Position numbers and translations under genes: made by a program. A DNA stretch of 64,000 nt, taken from the NCBI GenBank assembly GCA_030432655.1, contig JAUILA010000024.1, positions 1-64,000 on the forward strand, read 5' to 3'. Source of the DNA: Bacteroidia bacterium. Its GTDB lineage: Bacteria; Bacteroidota; Bacteroidia; Cytophagales; Cyclobacteriaceae. Shown here piece after piece: positions 28,372 through 36,838 of the stretch. Within the stretch, counting starts at the first letter, position 1; the number at the start of each line of letters is the position of its first letter. Below the pieces are notes generated by a model that worked only from the letters and a program-made list of their open reading frames with translations, searched no databases and was not told where the DNA came from.

Positions 28372-29478
28372 ATGAAGCGGCCTGTCATTGTTCTCGTTTC
28401 CGTACTCAAGCCCATTGATGATACACGTATGTACGAGAAGATCGGCCTATCACTGGGTCAATCAAACAAATATGATGTAAATATCATAGGATTCCGGGCA
28501 AATAAACCGGAGTATGCGCCCAATATCAACTTTTTCCCCCTTCCTTTTTTTAAAAGGCTGTCTTTCAGGCGTTTTTTTTGCCAGTGGACCATTCTCCGCC
28601 AGCTGATACGGCTCCGTCCTTCCCTGACTATTCTGTCTGCAGCCGAACTTCTACCCCTGGCATTCTGGTGTAAATTATTAGGTAGTAAGGTGATCTATGA
28701 TGTACGGGAGAATTATGCACTGAACCTGAGGTCGCAAAAAAATTATTCATCACTTGTACGGACTATCCTCTCTGCTGGCATACGTTTAACTGAGCGCATT
28801 TTCGGTCTTTTTGCAGATCATTTCCTGCTGGCGGAAACTGTTTATGCAAAGCAGATGTATTTTCCAGGTCCTGTTTCGGTACTGGAGAATAAATACACGG
28901 GAACGGCGCCCGCCGGGCATTCTCCCGCAACTTATCAAACCATCTTGTTTTCCGGAACACTTGGACGACACACGGGCGTCCTGCAGGCTATCAGGTGGAC
29001 GGGGAAATTACATGAGCGCGATCCGTCTGTGCGTTTACATATCTGCGGATACGCGCCTGATCAGGAATTCAGGGACGAATTGGTTACACTGGCATCTGAA
29101 TCTCCCTGGGTCAAGCTGACAGGGGCTGATAAGCTGGTGCCCCACGCAGAGATAATCGAAGCTATCCATAATGCTGACGCGGGAATAATCTGGTACAATG
29201 ATCATCCCAGTACGCGGGGCAAGGTTCCAACGAAATTGTACGAGTACCTTTCGCTGGAACTGCCGATAATTATGGAGCCAAGGGACGAATGGCTGGCACT
29301 AACCACAAGCTATAATGCCGCCATTCCGGCGGATCTGAAGAAAGATCCGGAAACTGACTTCATGGAGCGGTGGAAATCCTCTGTATTTTATACTGAAAAA
29401 CCAGGGCAGGAAGTGCATTGGGCGGGAGAAGAAGAAAAGTTAATGACCGTTGTAAATAACGTTTTGAAGGAGAATTGA
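28372..29478 (+). CDS. glycosyltransferase, family 4 type
   Basis: 368 residues, GT-B fold. N-terminal half: LTILSAAELLPLAFWCKLLG, VIYDVRENYAL; C-terminal half: TILFSGTLGRHTGVLQAIRW, VRLHICGYAPDQEF, ADAGIIWYNDHPSTRGKVPT and KLYEYLSLELPII, which follow the GT4 pattern where the nucleotide sugar is bound. Donor and acceptor unknown; probably cell-envelope glycans. Divergent from dapD with only 34 bp between start codons. Confidence 0.8.
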   Translation: MKRPVIVLVSVLKPIDDTRMYEKIGLSLGQSNKYDVNIIGFRANKPEYAPNINFFPLPFFKRLSFRRFFCQWTILRQLIRLRPSLTILSAAELLPLAFWCKLLGSKVIYDVRENYALNLRSQKNYSSLVRTILSAGIRLTERIFGLFADHFLLAETVYAKQMYFPGPVSVLENKYTGTAPAGHSPATYQTILFSGTLGRHTGVLQAIRWTGKLHERDPSVRLHICGYAPDQEFRDELVTLASESPWVKLTGADKLVPHAEIIEAIHNADAGIIWYNDHPSTRGKVPTKLYEYLSLELPIIMEPRDEWLALTTSYNAAIPADLKKDPETDFMERWKSSVFYTEKPGQEVHWAGEEEKLMTVVNNVLKEN

Positions 29479-29561
29479 GGCGTTTTTAATACATTTTATT
29501 AACTCGGGTTAACTTTTAAAACAAGCGTTAATCATTCCCTTATTTAATTCCATCTCCTATT

Positions 29562-29590
29562 TTTAGATTAGTCTAAATAATGTAGTTTTG
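29562..29590 (+). promoter_or_regulatory. DtxR-family operator inside the regulator's own promoter
   Basis: Perfect palindrome TTTAGA-TTAG-TCTAAA (29562-29577), the shape of operators bound by DtxR/MntR/IdeR proteins. It lies directly in front of a Bacteroidota -7 element TAGTTTTG (29583-29590), so a bound repressor would block RNA polymerase. The DtxR-type gene starts at 29595, implying autoregulation by metal and a very short or absent leader. Confidence 0.7.
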
Positions 29591-29594
29591 CTTC

Positions 29595-30272
29595 ATGTCA
29601 AAAACGCAGCTGAGCTTCGTAGAAGAGAATTATCTCAAGGCAATTTATCACCTTACGACTGAAAGCAAGGATCCGGTGAGTACCAATGCCATTGCTGAAA
29701 GTGTACAGACCAGGGCTGCCTCGGTGACGGACATGTTGAAGAAGCTGGCAGCGAAGAAGCTGATTGCTTACAAAAAATACTACGGTGTCAGCATGACCGG
29801 CCCGGGGGAAAAGGCGGCCCTTGAGGTGATCCGCAAGCACCGCTTATGGGAAACGTTTCTGGTGGAAAAACTGAATTTTACCTGGGACCAGGTGCATGAA
29901 GTGGCGGAACAACTGGAGCATATCCATTCTCCTTTGCTCATTCAGCGTATTGATGCCTTGCTCGGGTACCCTACTCATGATCCGCACGGGGACCCGATTC
30001 CAAGCGAACAGGGTGAAATAACCGAACAATCACATATCCTGTTATCAGAACTAAAATCAGGATCCGAAGGGAAGGTCGTGGCGGTCAATGACTCCTCCCC
30101 GGATTTCCTCCGTTACCTGGACCGCCTGGGTATTGCTATTGGTACCAGGGTGACCATCATTGAAAAAGTCTCCTTCGACGGATCTATTGAGCTAAAAGTG
30201 GAGAATGAAGTAAAGCCACTTTTTATCTCAAAAGAAGTATCTGATAATTTGTGGATTACAAAAGTTACCTAA
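29595..30272 (+). CDS. metal-dependent transcriptional regulator, DtxR/MntR family
   Basis: 225 residues. N-terminal winged helix (SFVEENYLKAIYHL, VSTNAIAESVQTRAASVTDM, YKKYYGVSMTGPG), then the metal-binding dimerisation domain with RKHRLWETFLVEKLNFTWDQ, the conserved His/Glu in HEVAEQLEHIHSPLL, GYPTHDPHGDPIP, and a C-terminal FeoA/SH3-like domain (VVAVNDSSPDFLRYLDRLGI, GTRVTIIEK). It senses Fe2+ or Mn2+ and represses metal uptake genes. No transporter is next to it. The operator at 29562-29577 indicates that it controls itself. Confidence 0.9.
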   Translation: MSKTQLSFVEENYLKAIYHLTTESKDPVSTNAIAESVQTRAASVTDMLKKLAAKKLIAYKKYYGVSMTGPGEKAALEVIRKHRLWETFLVEKLNFTWDQVHEVAEQLEHIHSPLLIQRIDALLGYPTHDPHGDPIPSEQGEITEQSHILLSELKSGSEGKVVAVNDSSPDFLRYLDRLGIAIGTRVTIIEKVSFDGSIELKVENEVKPLFISKEVSDNLWITKVT

Positions 30273-30328
30273 AGTATTAATTTAAGACAAACATCTGTCT
30301 TGCCTGCCAGGAATACTTGTTGGACTGG

Positions 30329-32704
30329 TCAGTCTTCGAGAAGAATTTTCCTTACCACCACACCCTTTGGCGAACTCAGCCTGTAAATATACAAGCCTTT
30401 TTCCAGGCCATATTCGGCCGGACTGAAGGCGACCTCATAGGGCGTGTTTATCCGGGCCTGATCATCATAGAGCCGGGCCACTTCTTTCCCGTCCATGGAA
30501 TAGATCCGTACCTGTACAGGCATGGATTCATCGACTTCAAAGCGGATGGCGACCTCATTGTTTACCCTTGCAGGATTTGGATACGACTGCCTGTGCGCAA
30601 TTCCTGATTTTTTGTCAAGCCCGAAAAGTCTCCGAACCATCCGGACAAATCTTGAGCTCAAACCAAAAGCAGACTGATTAAGCGTATTCTGGGAGCCTGA
30701 ATATATTTCAAGATCAGAATAGGCATCGGTATTCAGACTCACTTCAACAGTAGCAGCGTCGCCAAATACTCCACCGGGTGTGGTTCCAATGTAGTTATGA
30801 AGTCCGCCCTGCCCTTCATCCATCAACGACACTTTATTGTTAAACCCATCCGTATGCCAGTTCCCGATCAGGTGTCCTATTTCATGGGCCACAATATTAC
30901 CAATGGCCGTGACAATCAGGTCTTCTTTGGTCACAGATGGATCGAGAGGTACCTGATTTAGAGAGAATGATTCCATCGACCCGTCAGCCGGTGCACTTAG
31001 TTTATCCAGGAGCACCAATGCCGTCTCTCGCGGATCGAAATTTCCTACATCATTTGATTCCGCAATTCCCACCGTATTGATCCCTGATTCTGCGCTGGTG
31101 CCCCCGATGATCACCTCACTCACAGGTAAGAAATTCTTGAAGAAGCCATATCCCCTCACGTGGGCGTACTGTTGCCTTGTGGCAGCGTCCATATTCTTCC
31201 GGTCCACTTCCGGCAAGTCATCGGCCGAGCGCACACCATCCATATTTTTTCCGAAAAAGGATGTTCGACCGCTGTTATTAAGAATCAGGACAGAAAAGTC
31301 AGGGTTAATACCTGACTGGTAAATTTCATGGCTGATTTTTTCGCGAACCTGCGCTGTAATGCGGCTGGTAATGCGGGATATAGTCTTGTCATCATTTGAA
31401 AGTCCCCAGGCATTTAGAAAATCCCTGAACGGAGAAAGTGTTTTGATTTCTTCCCCTTCGCGTCCGAAGAATTTATTCAAGTCGAATTGCGCCCCGTCAA
31501 AATCAAGATAGATCACCTGGGTACCATTTACAAGCTCGGTTCCCGGCCTCGAGACGAAAAGCTCCAGTTCATATTCGCCGTAGTTATTCTCAATGCCGAC
31601 CGAATGCCACCCTGAGACTTCTGCGAGGTGATAAACGGTGGTAACTCCCGGAATTCGGACCGGACTGGATTCAGGATAAAATGAAGTATTGCTCGTCGAA
31701 CTGATTTTAAACAATCCGTCAGGGTCACGTACCTGAAGTCTAGTACTATCATTCATAGCACGGATTCCGGCACTGAAAACGTCCCCTTTTTCAAGGAACA
31801 CCCGATAATAGTCTGCATCCACTGAAATCTCCACGAGAGAAATGGTCAAGGTGTATTCTCCTTCTGAACCGATATTTCCTGTAGTACTCCCGGAGCGTGA
31901 ATCAAACGGGTTGCTTGGAAGAAATGCATCAAATCCGCCCACCACAATAAAATAATGTCCGTCTGTCCGCACATCGAAAACCAGCCGGCTGTCGGTGCTG
32001 CCGGGCATTTCATCATCATTCATGGCGAGAACATTACCCTGTTCATCCAGGAGGGAAACCACAGGATCAAACCCTGTCAGATCATTCCTGGTTTCCACAT
32101 CAATCACCAGCCTGCTGCCCGCAGCAGCATCCACCTTGTAAAAATCAAAATCACTGACTGTTCCATTCGGACCATTCTCAACTTCCGCTTCATATACAAC
32201 CCCGGTAAAAAGGGATTCTACATTTGCATTGTTTGCCAGGAGAATACTTCCATCATCTTCCAGGGGAATGCCGGTTGTGAAATCCACTATTCCGCCACGT
32301 GTTCCTGAAGTACCATGAATAATCGCTCGATTCAGGTCCCGGCGACTGCTTCCCAGCCGGTCGATTTCCTGTCCGGTAAACGGATTATCATTGGCGCCTG
32401 TAAACGACTCTTCCTCCATAACCGTTAGCAAACCTCGTCTTCCCGACATGTAATTGAGTGACTTACCCATTTTGACAGCGTGCGCACTCCCCCACTTATT
32501 CCAGGCCTGGTAGTCGACAGGTACGCCCGGGGGCATAAGACTCAGGTAAGGATTTGGATTTACAGGGGCACCAAGCATTTCAATCGCTTTATCAAGGTAC
32601 GCCTGTTCTATGCTTTTGGTAATATCTAAATCCTGGGAAATGCTTGCGTCGAAACTTCCTGTTAATATCAGAATGAAGATTGCCGTAAACTGCCTGCACA
32701 ACAT
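30329..32704 (-). CDS. secreted zinc metalloprotease with T9SS sorting domain
   Basis: 791 residues. Signal peptide (about 1-23), a region with PPC-like beta domains (DFDFYKVDAAAGSRLVIDVE, GHYFIVVGGFD), a metallopeptidase domain with HEIGHLIGNWH, the extended zinc motif HExxHxxxxxH of metzincins, followed by SLMDEG (the Met-turn methionine), and a C-terminal T9SS type A domain (SYPNPARVNNEVAIRF to VRKILLED). The exporter is the gliding/type IX system, absent from this window. Probably degrades external protein. Single gene, convergent with the DtxR-type regulator. Confidence 0.85.
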   Translation of the reverse strand: MLCRQFTAIFILILTGSFDASISQDLDITKSIEQAYLDKAIEMLGAPVNPNPYLSLMPPGVPVDYQAWNKWGSAHAVKMGKSLNYMSGRRGLLTVMEEESFTGANDNPFTGQEIDRLGSSRRDLNRAIIHGTSGTRGGIVDFTTGIPLEDDGSILLANNANVESLFTGVVYEAEVENGPNGTVSDFDFYKVDAAAGSRLVIDVETRNDLTGFDPVVSLLDEQGNVLAMNDDEMPGSTDSRLVFDVRTDGHYFIVVGGFDAFLPSNPFDSRSGSTTGNIGSEGEYTLTISLVEISVDADYYRVFLEKGDVFSAGIRAMNDSTRLQVRDPDGLFKISSTSNTSFYPESSPVRIPGVTTVYHLAEVSGWHSVGIENNYGEYELELFVSRPGTELVNGTQVIYLDFDGAQFDLNKFFGREGEEIKTLSPFRDFLNAWGLSNDDKTISRITSRITAQVREKISHEIYQSGINPDFSVLILNNSGRTSFFGKNMDGVRSADDLPEVDRKNMDAATRQQYAHVRGYGFFKNFLPVSEVIIGGTSAESGINTVGIAESNDVGNFDPRETALVLLDKLSAPADGSMESFSLNQVPLDPSVTKEDLIVTAIGNIVAHEIGHLIGNWHTDGFNNKVSLMDEGQGGLHNYIGTTPGGVFGDAATVEVSLNTDAYSDLEIYSGSQNTLNQSAFGLSSRFVRMVRRLFGLDKKSGIAHRQSYPNPARVNNEVAIRFEVDESMPVQVRIYSMDGKEVARLYDDQARINTPYEVAFSPAEYGLEKGLYIYRLSSPKGVVVRKILLED

Positions 32705-33033
32705 AGTTATCGGGGTGTAAATTAGTGAGTTGACCGCTGACAGAATTTACAATTTTTAATCTGTAACACCATGAAATTCACAGGGTATTATTAAAGTGAT
32801 ATGAAAATAATATACGGTCTGAATTAATTGAGTAATTAACAGGCATTTATCCTGTTATGTTCCGGAGCAGGCCAACATACTCGTTATTAATCAGAATTAA
32901 GACGCTGAACCGCAGTGAGAACCGGTCAGAAGTTCGGATTTGATTTGTACGTGGGACAACTTTTAATGCAATTAATCACCGGCAGGGAGAAGACTGATTG
33001 TCAGTTGACAGGAATCCCCTTATTTTTGCATGC
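32705..33033. other. intergenic region between T9SS protease and mnmE
   Basis: About 329 bp without a gene, between the divergent T9SS protease and mnmE starts. The only signal I can support is an mnmE promoter candidate: TTG at 32998-33000, 20 bp, then TATTTTTG at 33021-33028 (TAnnTTTG). The G of that element ends only 5 bp before the mnmE ATG, so the message may be nearly leaderless. Nothing else seen. Confidence 0.5.
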
Positions 33034-34395
33034 ATGCAAACTGATACCATCATTGCGTTATCGACACCTCCGGGCGTGGGCGCCATTGGCGTAATCCGCT
33101 TATCAGGTCCGGATGCCATCACGCTGACCAACGGGGTGTTTCACGGGGCTGACCTGTCCACCAGGGAAAGTCACACCATTCATTTCGGGACATTACGGGA
33201 CGGGGATAAAATCATTGATGAAGTATTGATCAGCCTGTTCATTGCTCCACGTTCTTTTACACGGGAGAATGTGGTGGAGATTTCGTGTCACGGATCGCCT
33301 TTCATTCTTCGGCAGGTGATCCATTTATTGCTCAAACAGGGCGCGAGGCTGGCGAAGGCTGGCGAATTCACCCAGCGTGCTTTCCTTAATGGCCAGTTTG
33401 ATTTGGCCCAGGCCGAGGCAGTGGCTGACCTGATCAATGCGGACAGTGAGGCATCACACCGGGCGGCCATGCAGCAGATGCGAGGCGGTTTTTCCGAACA
33501 GATCAAGGCCCTTCGGGAGGAACTGATCCATTTTGCGTCCATGATCGAACTGGAGCTGGATTTCGGGGAGGAAGATGTGGAGTTTGCTGACAGGGACGAT
33601 CTGAAGAATTTGATTGGCAGCCTGCTGAAGGCGATCAATCCGCTTATCGACAGTTTCCAGCTCGGCAATGTGATTAAGAACGGGATCCCGACGGTGATTG
33701 CGGGCAAGCCGAATGCCGGGAAGAGTACCTTGTTAAACGCCTTGCTGAATGAAGAGAAAGCAATCGTTTCGGATATTGCCGGTACGACACGGGATTTTAT
33801 TGAGGACGAGATCAACCTGGGCGGAGTGATATTCCGGTTTATAGACACTGCCGGCCTGCGGGAGACCGAAGATGAGATTGAGAAGATAGGCGTGGCCCGG
33901 ACCGAGGAGCAGATGAAAAAGGCGTCGCTGATCCTGTATATGATCGACCTTGCGAATGATACCGTGGTCGAAATGAACCGGGCGCTGAACCGGTTGGAGA
34001 ACCTGGGTATCCCTTTTCTCCTGATCGGTAACAAGGAAGACATTGCACAGCCTGACATGCTGGAGTCAATCGGAAAGATACCGGGCAGCATTCTGATCAC
34101 TGCCGACAAGCGGGAGAATCTGGAAGCGCTTAAGGACCGGATTCTCGAAGTAGTGCATTTTGAAGACTTCAAAACCGGGGAAACGATTGTTACGAATGCC
34201 CGGCATTACGACAACCTTTTCAAGACGAAGCAGGCGCTGCAGGACGTCCTGACTGGCCTGGACAATAACGTCACCGGCGATTTCCTTGCGATGGACATAC
34301 GCCAGGCGCTGCATTACCTGGGGCAAATCACCGGTCAGATCACAACCGATGACCTTCTGGCTAATATTTTTTCAAAGTTTTGTATTGGGAAATAA
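33034..34395 (+). CDS. mnmE: tRNA-modification GTPase MnmE
   Basis: 453 residues from ATG at 33034 (MQTDTIIALSTPPGVGAIGV); a TTG start at 32998 would add 12 residues unlike the family. N-terminal formyl-THF-binding domain, helical domain and an inserted G domain with G1 GKPNAGKS (224-231), G3 DTAG and G4 GNKED. The C-terminus FSKFCIGK holds the conserved Cys motif (C(I/L/V)GK). With MnmG it makes the 5-carboxymethylaminomethyl group on U34 of tRNA. The last codons are the attachment site of the mobile element at 34378; the reading frame is unaffected by the insertion. Confidence 0.96.
   Translation: MQTDTIIALSTPPGVGAIGVIRLSGPDAITLTNGVFHGADLSTRESHTIHFGTLRDGDKIIDEVLISLFIAPRSFTRENVVEISCHGSPFILRQVIHLLLKQGARLAKAGEFTQRAFLNGQFDLAQAEAVADLINADSEASHRAAMQQMRGGFSEQIKALREELIHFASMIELELDFGEEDVEFADRDDLKNLIGSLLKAINPLIDSFQLGNVIKNGIPTVIAGKPNAGKSTLLNALLNEEKAIVSDIAGTTRDFIEDEINLGGVIFRFIDTAGLRETEDEIEKIGVARTEEQMKKASLILYMIDLANDTVVEMNRALNRLENLGIPFLLIGNKEDIAQPDMLESIGKIPGSILITADKRENLEALKDRILEVVHFEDFKTGETIVTNARHYDNLFKTKQALQDVLTGLDNNVTGDFLAMDIRQALHYLGQITGQITTDDLLANIFSKFCIGK
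34378..34394 (+). repeat. attL core, last codons of mnmE
   Basis: TTTTGTATTGGGAAATA, identical to 46241-46257. In mnmE it encodes FCIGK and the first two bases of the stop. The next base differs: A here (TAA stop), G at the right copy (TAG stop), so mnmE ends correctly with or without the element. Confidence 0.9.
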
Positions 34396-34606
34396 GCGAG
34401 TTAAATCCCATCACAAGAAAGTACAAGAAATCACTATAATCGCCCTGCATTAGCTTTTTAGGCCGTTTTTTATTACTTTTATTTAATGGCATTTAACACG
34501 GAAAAATACAATTTTTGTACCTTCTCCTGTACCCCGGGTATAAGGTACAAATGAGGTACAAGATAAATGACCAGAATGTCCGTCTTTCACCTTTACTTCA
34601 GTCCAC
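34396..34606. other. element left end, non-coding, with integrase-binding repeats
   Basis: About 211 bp between the mnmE stop and the integrase. Contains the TTGTACC repeats described separately and T-rich stretches (34453-34485) but no clear terminator. With the element in place, mnmE transcripts could read into the integrase gene. Confidence 0.6.
34515..34561. repeat. candidate integrase arm-binding sites (left)
   Basis: Four heptamers TTGTACC-like in two inverted pairs: TTGTACC (34515-34521) and CTGTACC (34527-34533) on the plus strand, GGTACAA (34544-34550) and GGTACAA (34555-34561) as their complement. The outer copy reads TTGTACCTC on the minus strand. The same TTGTACCTC occurs once near the right end (46165). 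Repeats of this kind at both ends of an integrating element are typical arm-type sites of a tyrosine recombinase; binding is inferred. Confidence 0.6.
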
Positions 34607-35734
34607 ATGAGTACACCTCAAACCGTCTCCCTTCGTGAAAAATTATTAAAGTCCGGAAAGCTGAGTTTATACCTGGACTACTACCCTCCTGTCTTCATCG
34701 CTGAGTCTGGAAAAACAACCCGGCGCGAATTTCTTAGCATCTATATTTACCGGGATCCGGCAAATCCAACACAACGGGAATACAACCGGTTGTGTCTGGC
34801 CAAAGCAGAGAACATTCGTTCGGAACGTGAGCTACAGCTGATCAACCGGCGATTCAACTTTGCCGATAAGGAAAATGAAAAGAAGGATTTCCTGGCTTAC
34901 TTTGAATCGCTGATCCGGGACCGGGAAGATGCAGGAATAAGTACTGCCGGGTGGACAGGCGCATATAAGTACCTTAAACTATATACGCACGGGAAGTGTA
35001 AGTTCGGTCAGGTAAACGAACGGTTCTGCGAAGGGTTTAAAGAATTTCTTGTCCGGACTAGGTCGATTAAATCAGAAGCAGTCAGGCTGGCACCAAATTC
35101 GAGGAGCTCCTATTTTAACAAATTTAAGGCAGCATTGAATGAGGCTTATTATGATAAGTACTTCGTGGAGAATCCGGCAAAGCGTGTTAAAGGATTTCCG
35201 ATGACGGATACCTTCCGGGAATATTTGACCCTGGAAGAACTGAAAGCGCTGAATAATACAGATTGTGATCCGCCGGTATTGAAGCGGGCAGCAATATTCT
35301 CAGCCCTTACGGGATTGCGCTGGTCAGATATCATCAAACTGAGGTGGCAAGAAATCTATAAGTCCGAAGCAGACGGATACTATATTCGTTTCATTCAACA
35401 GAAGACGAAGGGATCCCAGACCCTTCACATTTCTGACCAGGCATTTCAGTTGCTGGGCAAAGAAAAAAAGTCAAAGAAGCGTATATTCAAGGGATTGAAG
35501 TATTCTGCTTATATGAATCTCAAACTTGCCCGCTGGGTGTTATCCGCAGGGATTACCAAGAAAATCACTTTTCACTGCTTTCGGCATACCTATGCCACCC
35601 TGCAGCTGAGCCTGGGCACTGATATCTATACCGTATCAAAATTACTTGGCCATAGAAATGTGAAGACCACGGAGATATATACCAAAGTGATGGACAGGCA
35701 GAAAATTGAAGCTGCTAATAGGATTAAACTTTGA
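34607..35734 (+). CDS. tyrosine recombinase (integrase) of the element
   Basis: 375 residues. N-terminal arm-binding-type region, SAM-like core-binding domain (about 95-185), then a catalytic domain with the full set R238 (TGLRWSD), H323-x2-R326 (FHCFRHTYAT), H349 (LLGHRNVKTT) and nucleophile Y358 (EIYTKV). This is the Bacteroidota phage-integrase-like family. It starts 211 bp after mnmE, on the same strand and next to attL. It would catalyse integration and, with the HTH protein at 38900, excision at the 17-bp core (inference). The ATG at 34607 gives the best length. Confidence 0.93.
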   Translation: MSTPQTVSLREKLLKSGKLSLYLDYYPPVFIAESGKTTRREFLSIYIYRDPANPTQREYNRLCLAKAENIRSERELQLINRRFNFADKENEKKDFLAYFESLIRDREDAGISTAGWTGAYKYLKLYTHGKCKFGQVNERFCEGFKEFLVRTRSIKSEAVRLAPNSRSSYFNKFKAALNEAYYDKYFVENPAKRVKGFPMTDTFREYLTLEELKALNNTDCDPPVLKRAAIFSALTGLRWSDIIKLRWQEIYKSEADGYYIRFIQQKTKGSQTLHISDQAFQLLGKEKKSKKRIFKGLKYSAYMNLKLARWVLSAGITKKITFHCFRHTYATLQLSLGTDIYTVSKLLGHRNVKTTEIYTKVMDRQKIEAANRIKL

Positions 35735-35779
35735 ATAGCCTTAATATAAATTTCTATAAACAATTTCACCTAAAACGAA

Positions 35780-36703
35780 ATGGCTAAAAGTAATTTAATG
35801 AAACCTGATTTCACTGAAGATCTTGTTTCATTTATGATGCAATCCATGTTAACGATTCTTCACTTTCCCAATGCACCCTATGGACTAATACCATTAAATA
35901 AGTTCGATGAAAGAAAAACTGGAGGAGATCTTCTAATTGATTCAATAGCGCCTATTTATATTCAATGCAAAAGGTCCTTTGGTTATCCGGATTTTAGTAA
36001 AGCCCAAATTATTAAAGATAGAAAATTCTTAGGGCTTCAAGTGAATCCCCATTCTTTATATTTTGAATTAAGAAAAAAAGACGAATCACATGATGATTTT
36101 CAGCACAATAAGCTTTTACAAACTCGGAACACGTTAATCCAACAAGGTATAGGCGAGGCAATTTATGTAGCTCCACTATTTTTGAATAGAACAGTTTATA
36201 ACAATGCAATACATCTGAGCTCATACATTGACTGGATCAGTAGATTCTTTCAATTCCGGAGAAATGTTTTCAGGCAAAGGGAGATAGAGATCATCTCCTC
36301 TAGTGGGGCAATTCGTTTTCAAAACTGTCCAGTAATAAGAAATCATGTATGTATTCCACCCCATGAGGCTGTAAAAACTCATTTACATAAATATAGTTAT
36401 ACGGAATCTGGCAAACAGATAGCTTTTCATTCACCGTATCAAATTCAAGAATCCTTTAATCTTGGCGAGTTTCTTTACAATTTTATGCAATATAGAAACG
36501 GTCAGCCGACGACTTACCTTATACCTTTGTTAGAATCAGAATTTTTATTAAAAGCACTTATTGACAATTATTATGACTCCAATTCTAATGATATTGATTC
36601 TAAGAATTCTATTCTGGATTCATGGACATATTTTGGAGAAAGAATTCGCACAGACTTTGGCATTGAACAATATATGTTGGTAAAATATGACGCGAGACAT
36701 TGA
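35780..36703 (+). CDS. putative PD-(D/E)xK-like nuclease, cargo
   Basis: 307 residues, no family recognised with confidence, A+T-rich. The N-terminal third has the spacing of a PD-(D/E)xK restriction-type fold: a first helix with E13 (FTEDLVSFMM), D50 at the end of KTGGDLLID, then a strand with Q62-x-K64 (YIQCKRSF). GGD-x11-QxK is a common variant of the D-(E/Q)xK catalytic set. The C-terminal half (residues about 190-300) is helical and unplaced. A role in defence or in DNA cleavage is an inference; no methylase partner is adjacent. 45 bp after the integrase, first gene of cargo block 1. Confidence 0.45.
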   Translation: MAKSNLMKPDFTEDLVSFMMQSMLTILHFPNAPYGLIPLNKFDERKTGGDLLIDSIAPIYIQCKRSFGYPDFSKAQIIKDRKFLGLQVNPHSLYFELRKKDESHDDFQHNKLLQTRNTLIQQGIGEAIYVAPLFLNRTVYNNAIHLSSYIDWISRFFQFRRNVFRQREIEIISSSGAIRFQNCPVIRNHVCIPPHEAVKTHLHKYSYTESGKQIAFHSPYQIQESFNLGEFLYNFMQYRNGQPTTYLIPLLESEFLLKALIDNYYDSNSNDIDSKNSILDSWTYFGERIRTDFGIEQYMLVKYDARH

Positions 36704-36838
36704 GGTTGGCACCAAATCTTCATGTTCCTCTAAAGAAAATACGCCATATATCTTCAATTTGTCCGTGAAACTGGCTTTTTTCTCCCGGCACCATAATTGT
36801 TAGACTAATAACCATACGTCTGGCTTGTTAATAAAAAG

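Noticed and set aside
28372-30272. Riboswitch or metal-sensing leader for the DtxR-type gene
   Set aside because: Promoter lies against the ATG, leaving no room for a leader; the palindrome explains regulation.
34396-34510. Terminator within the first 115 bp of the element
   Set aside because: T-rich (34453-34485) but no convincing stem before it.
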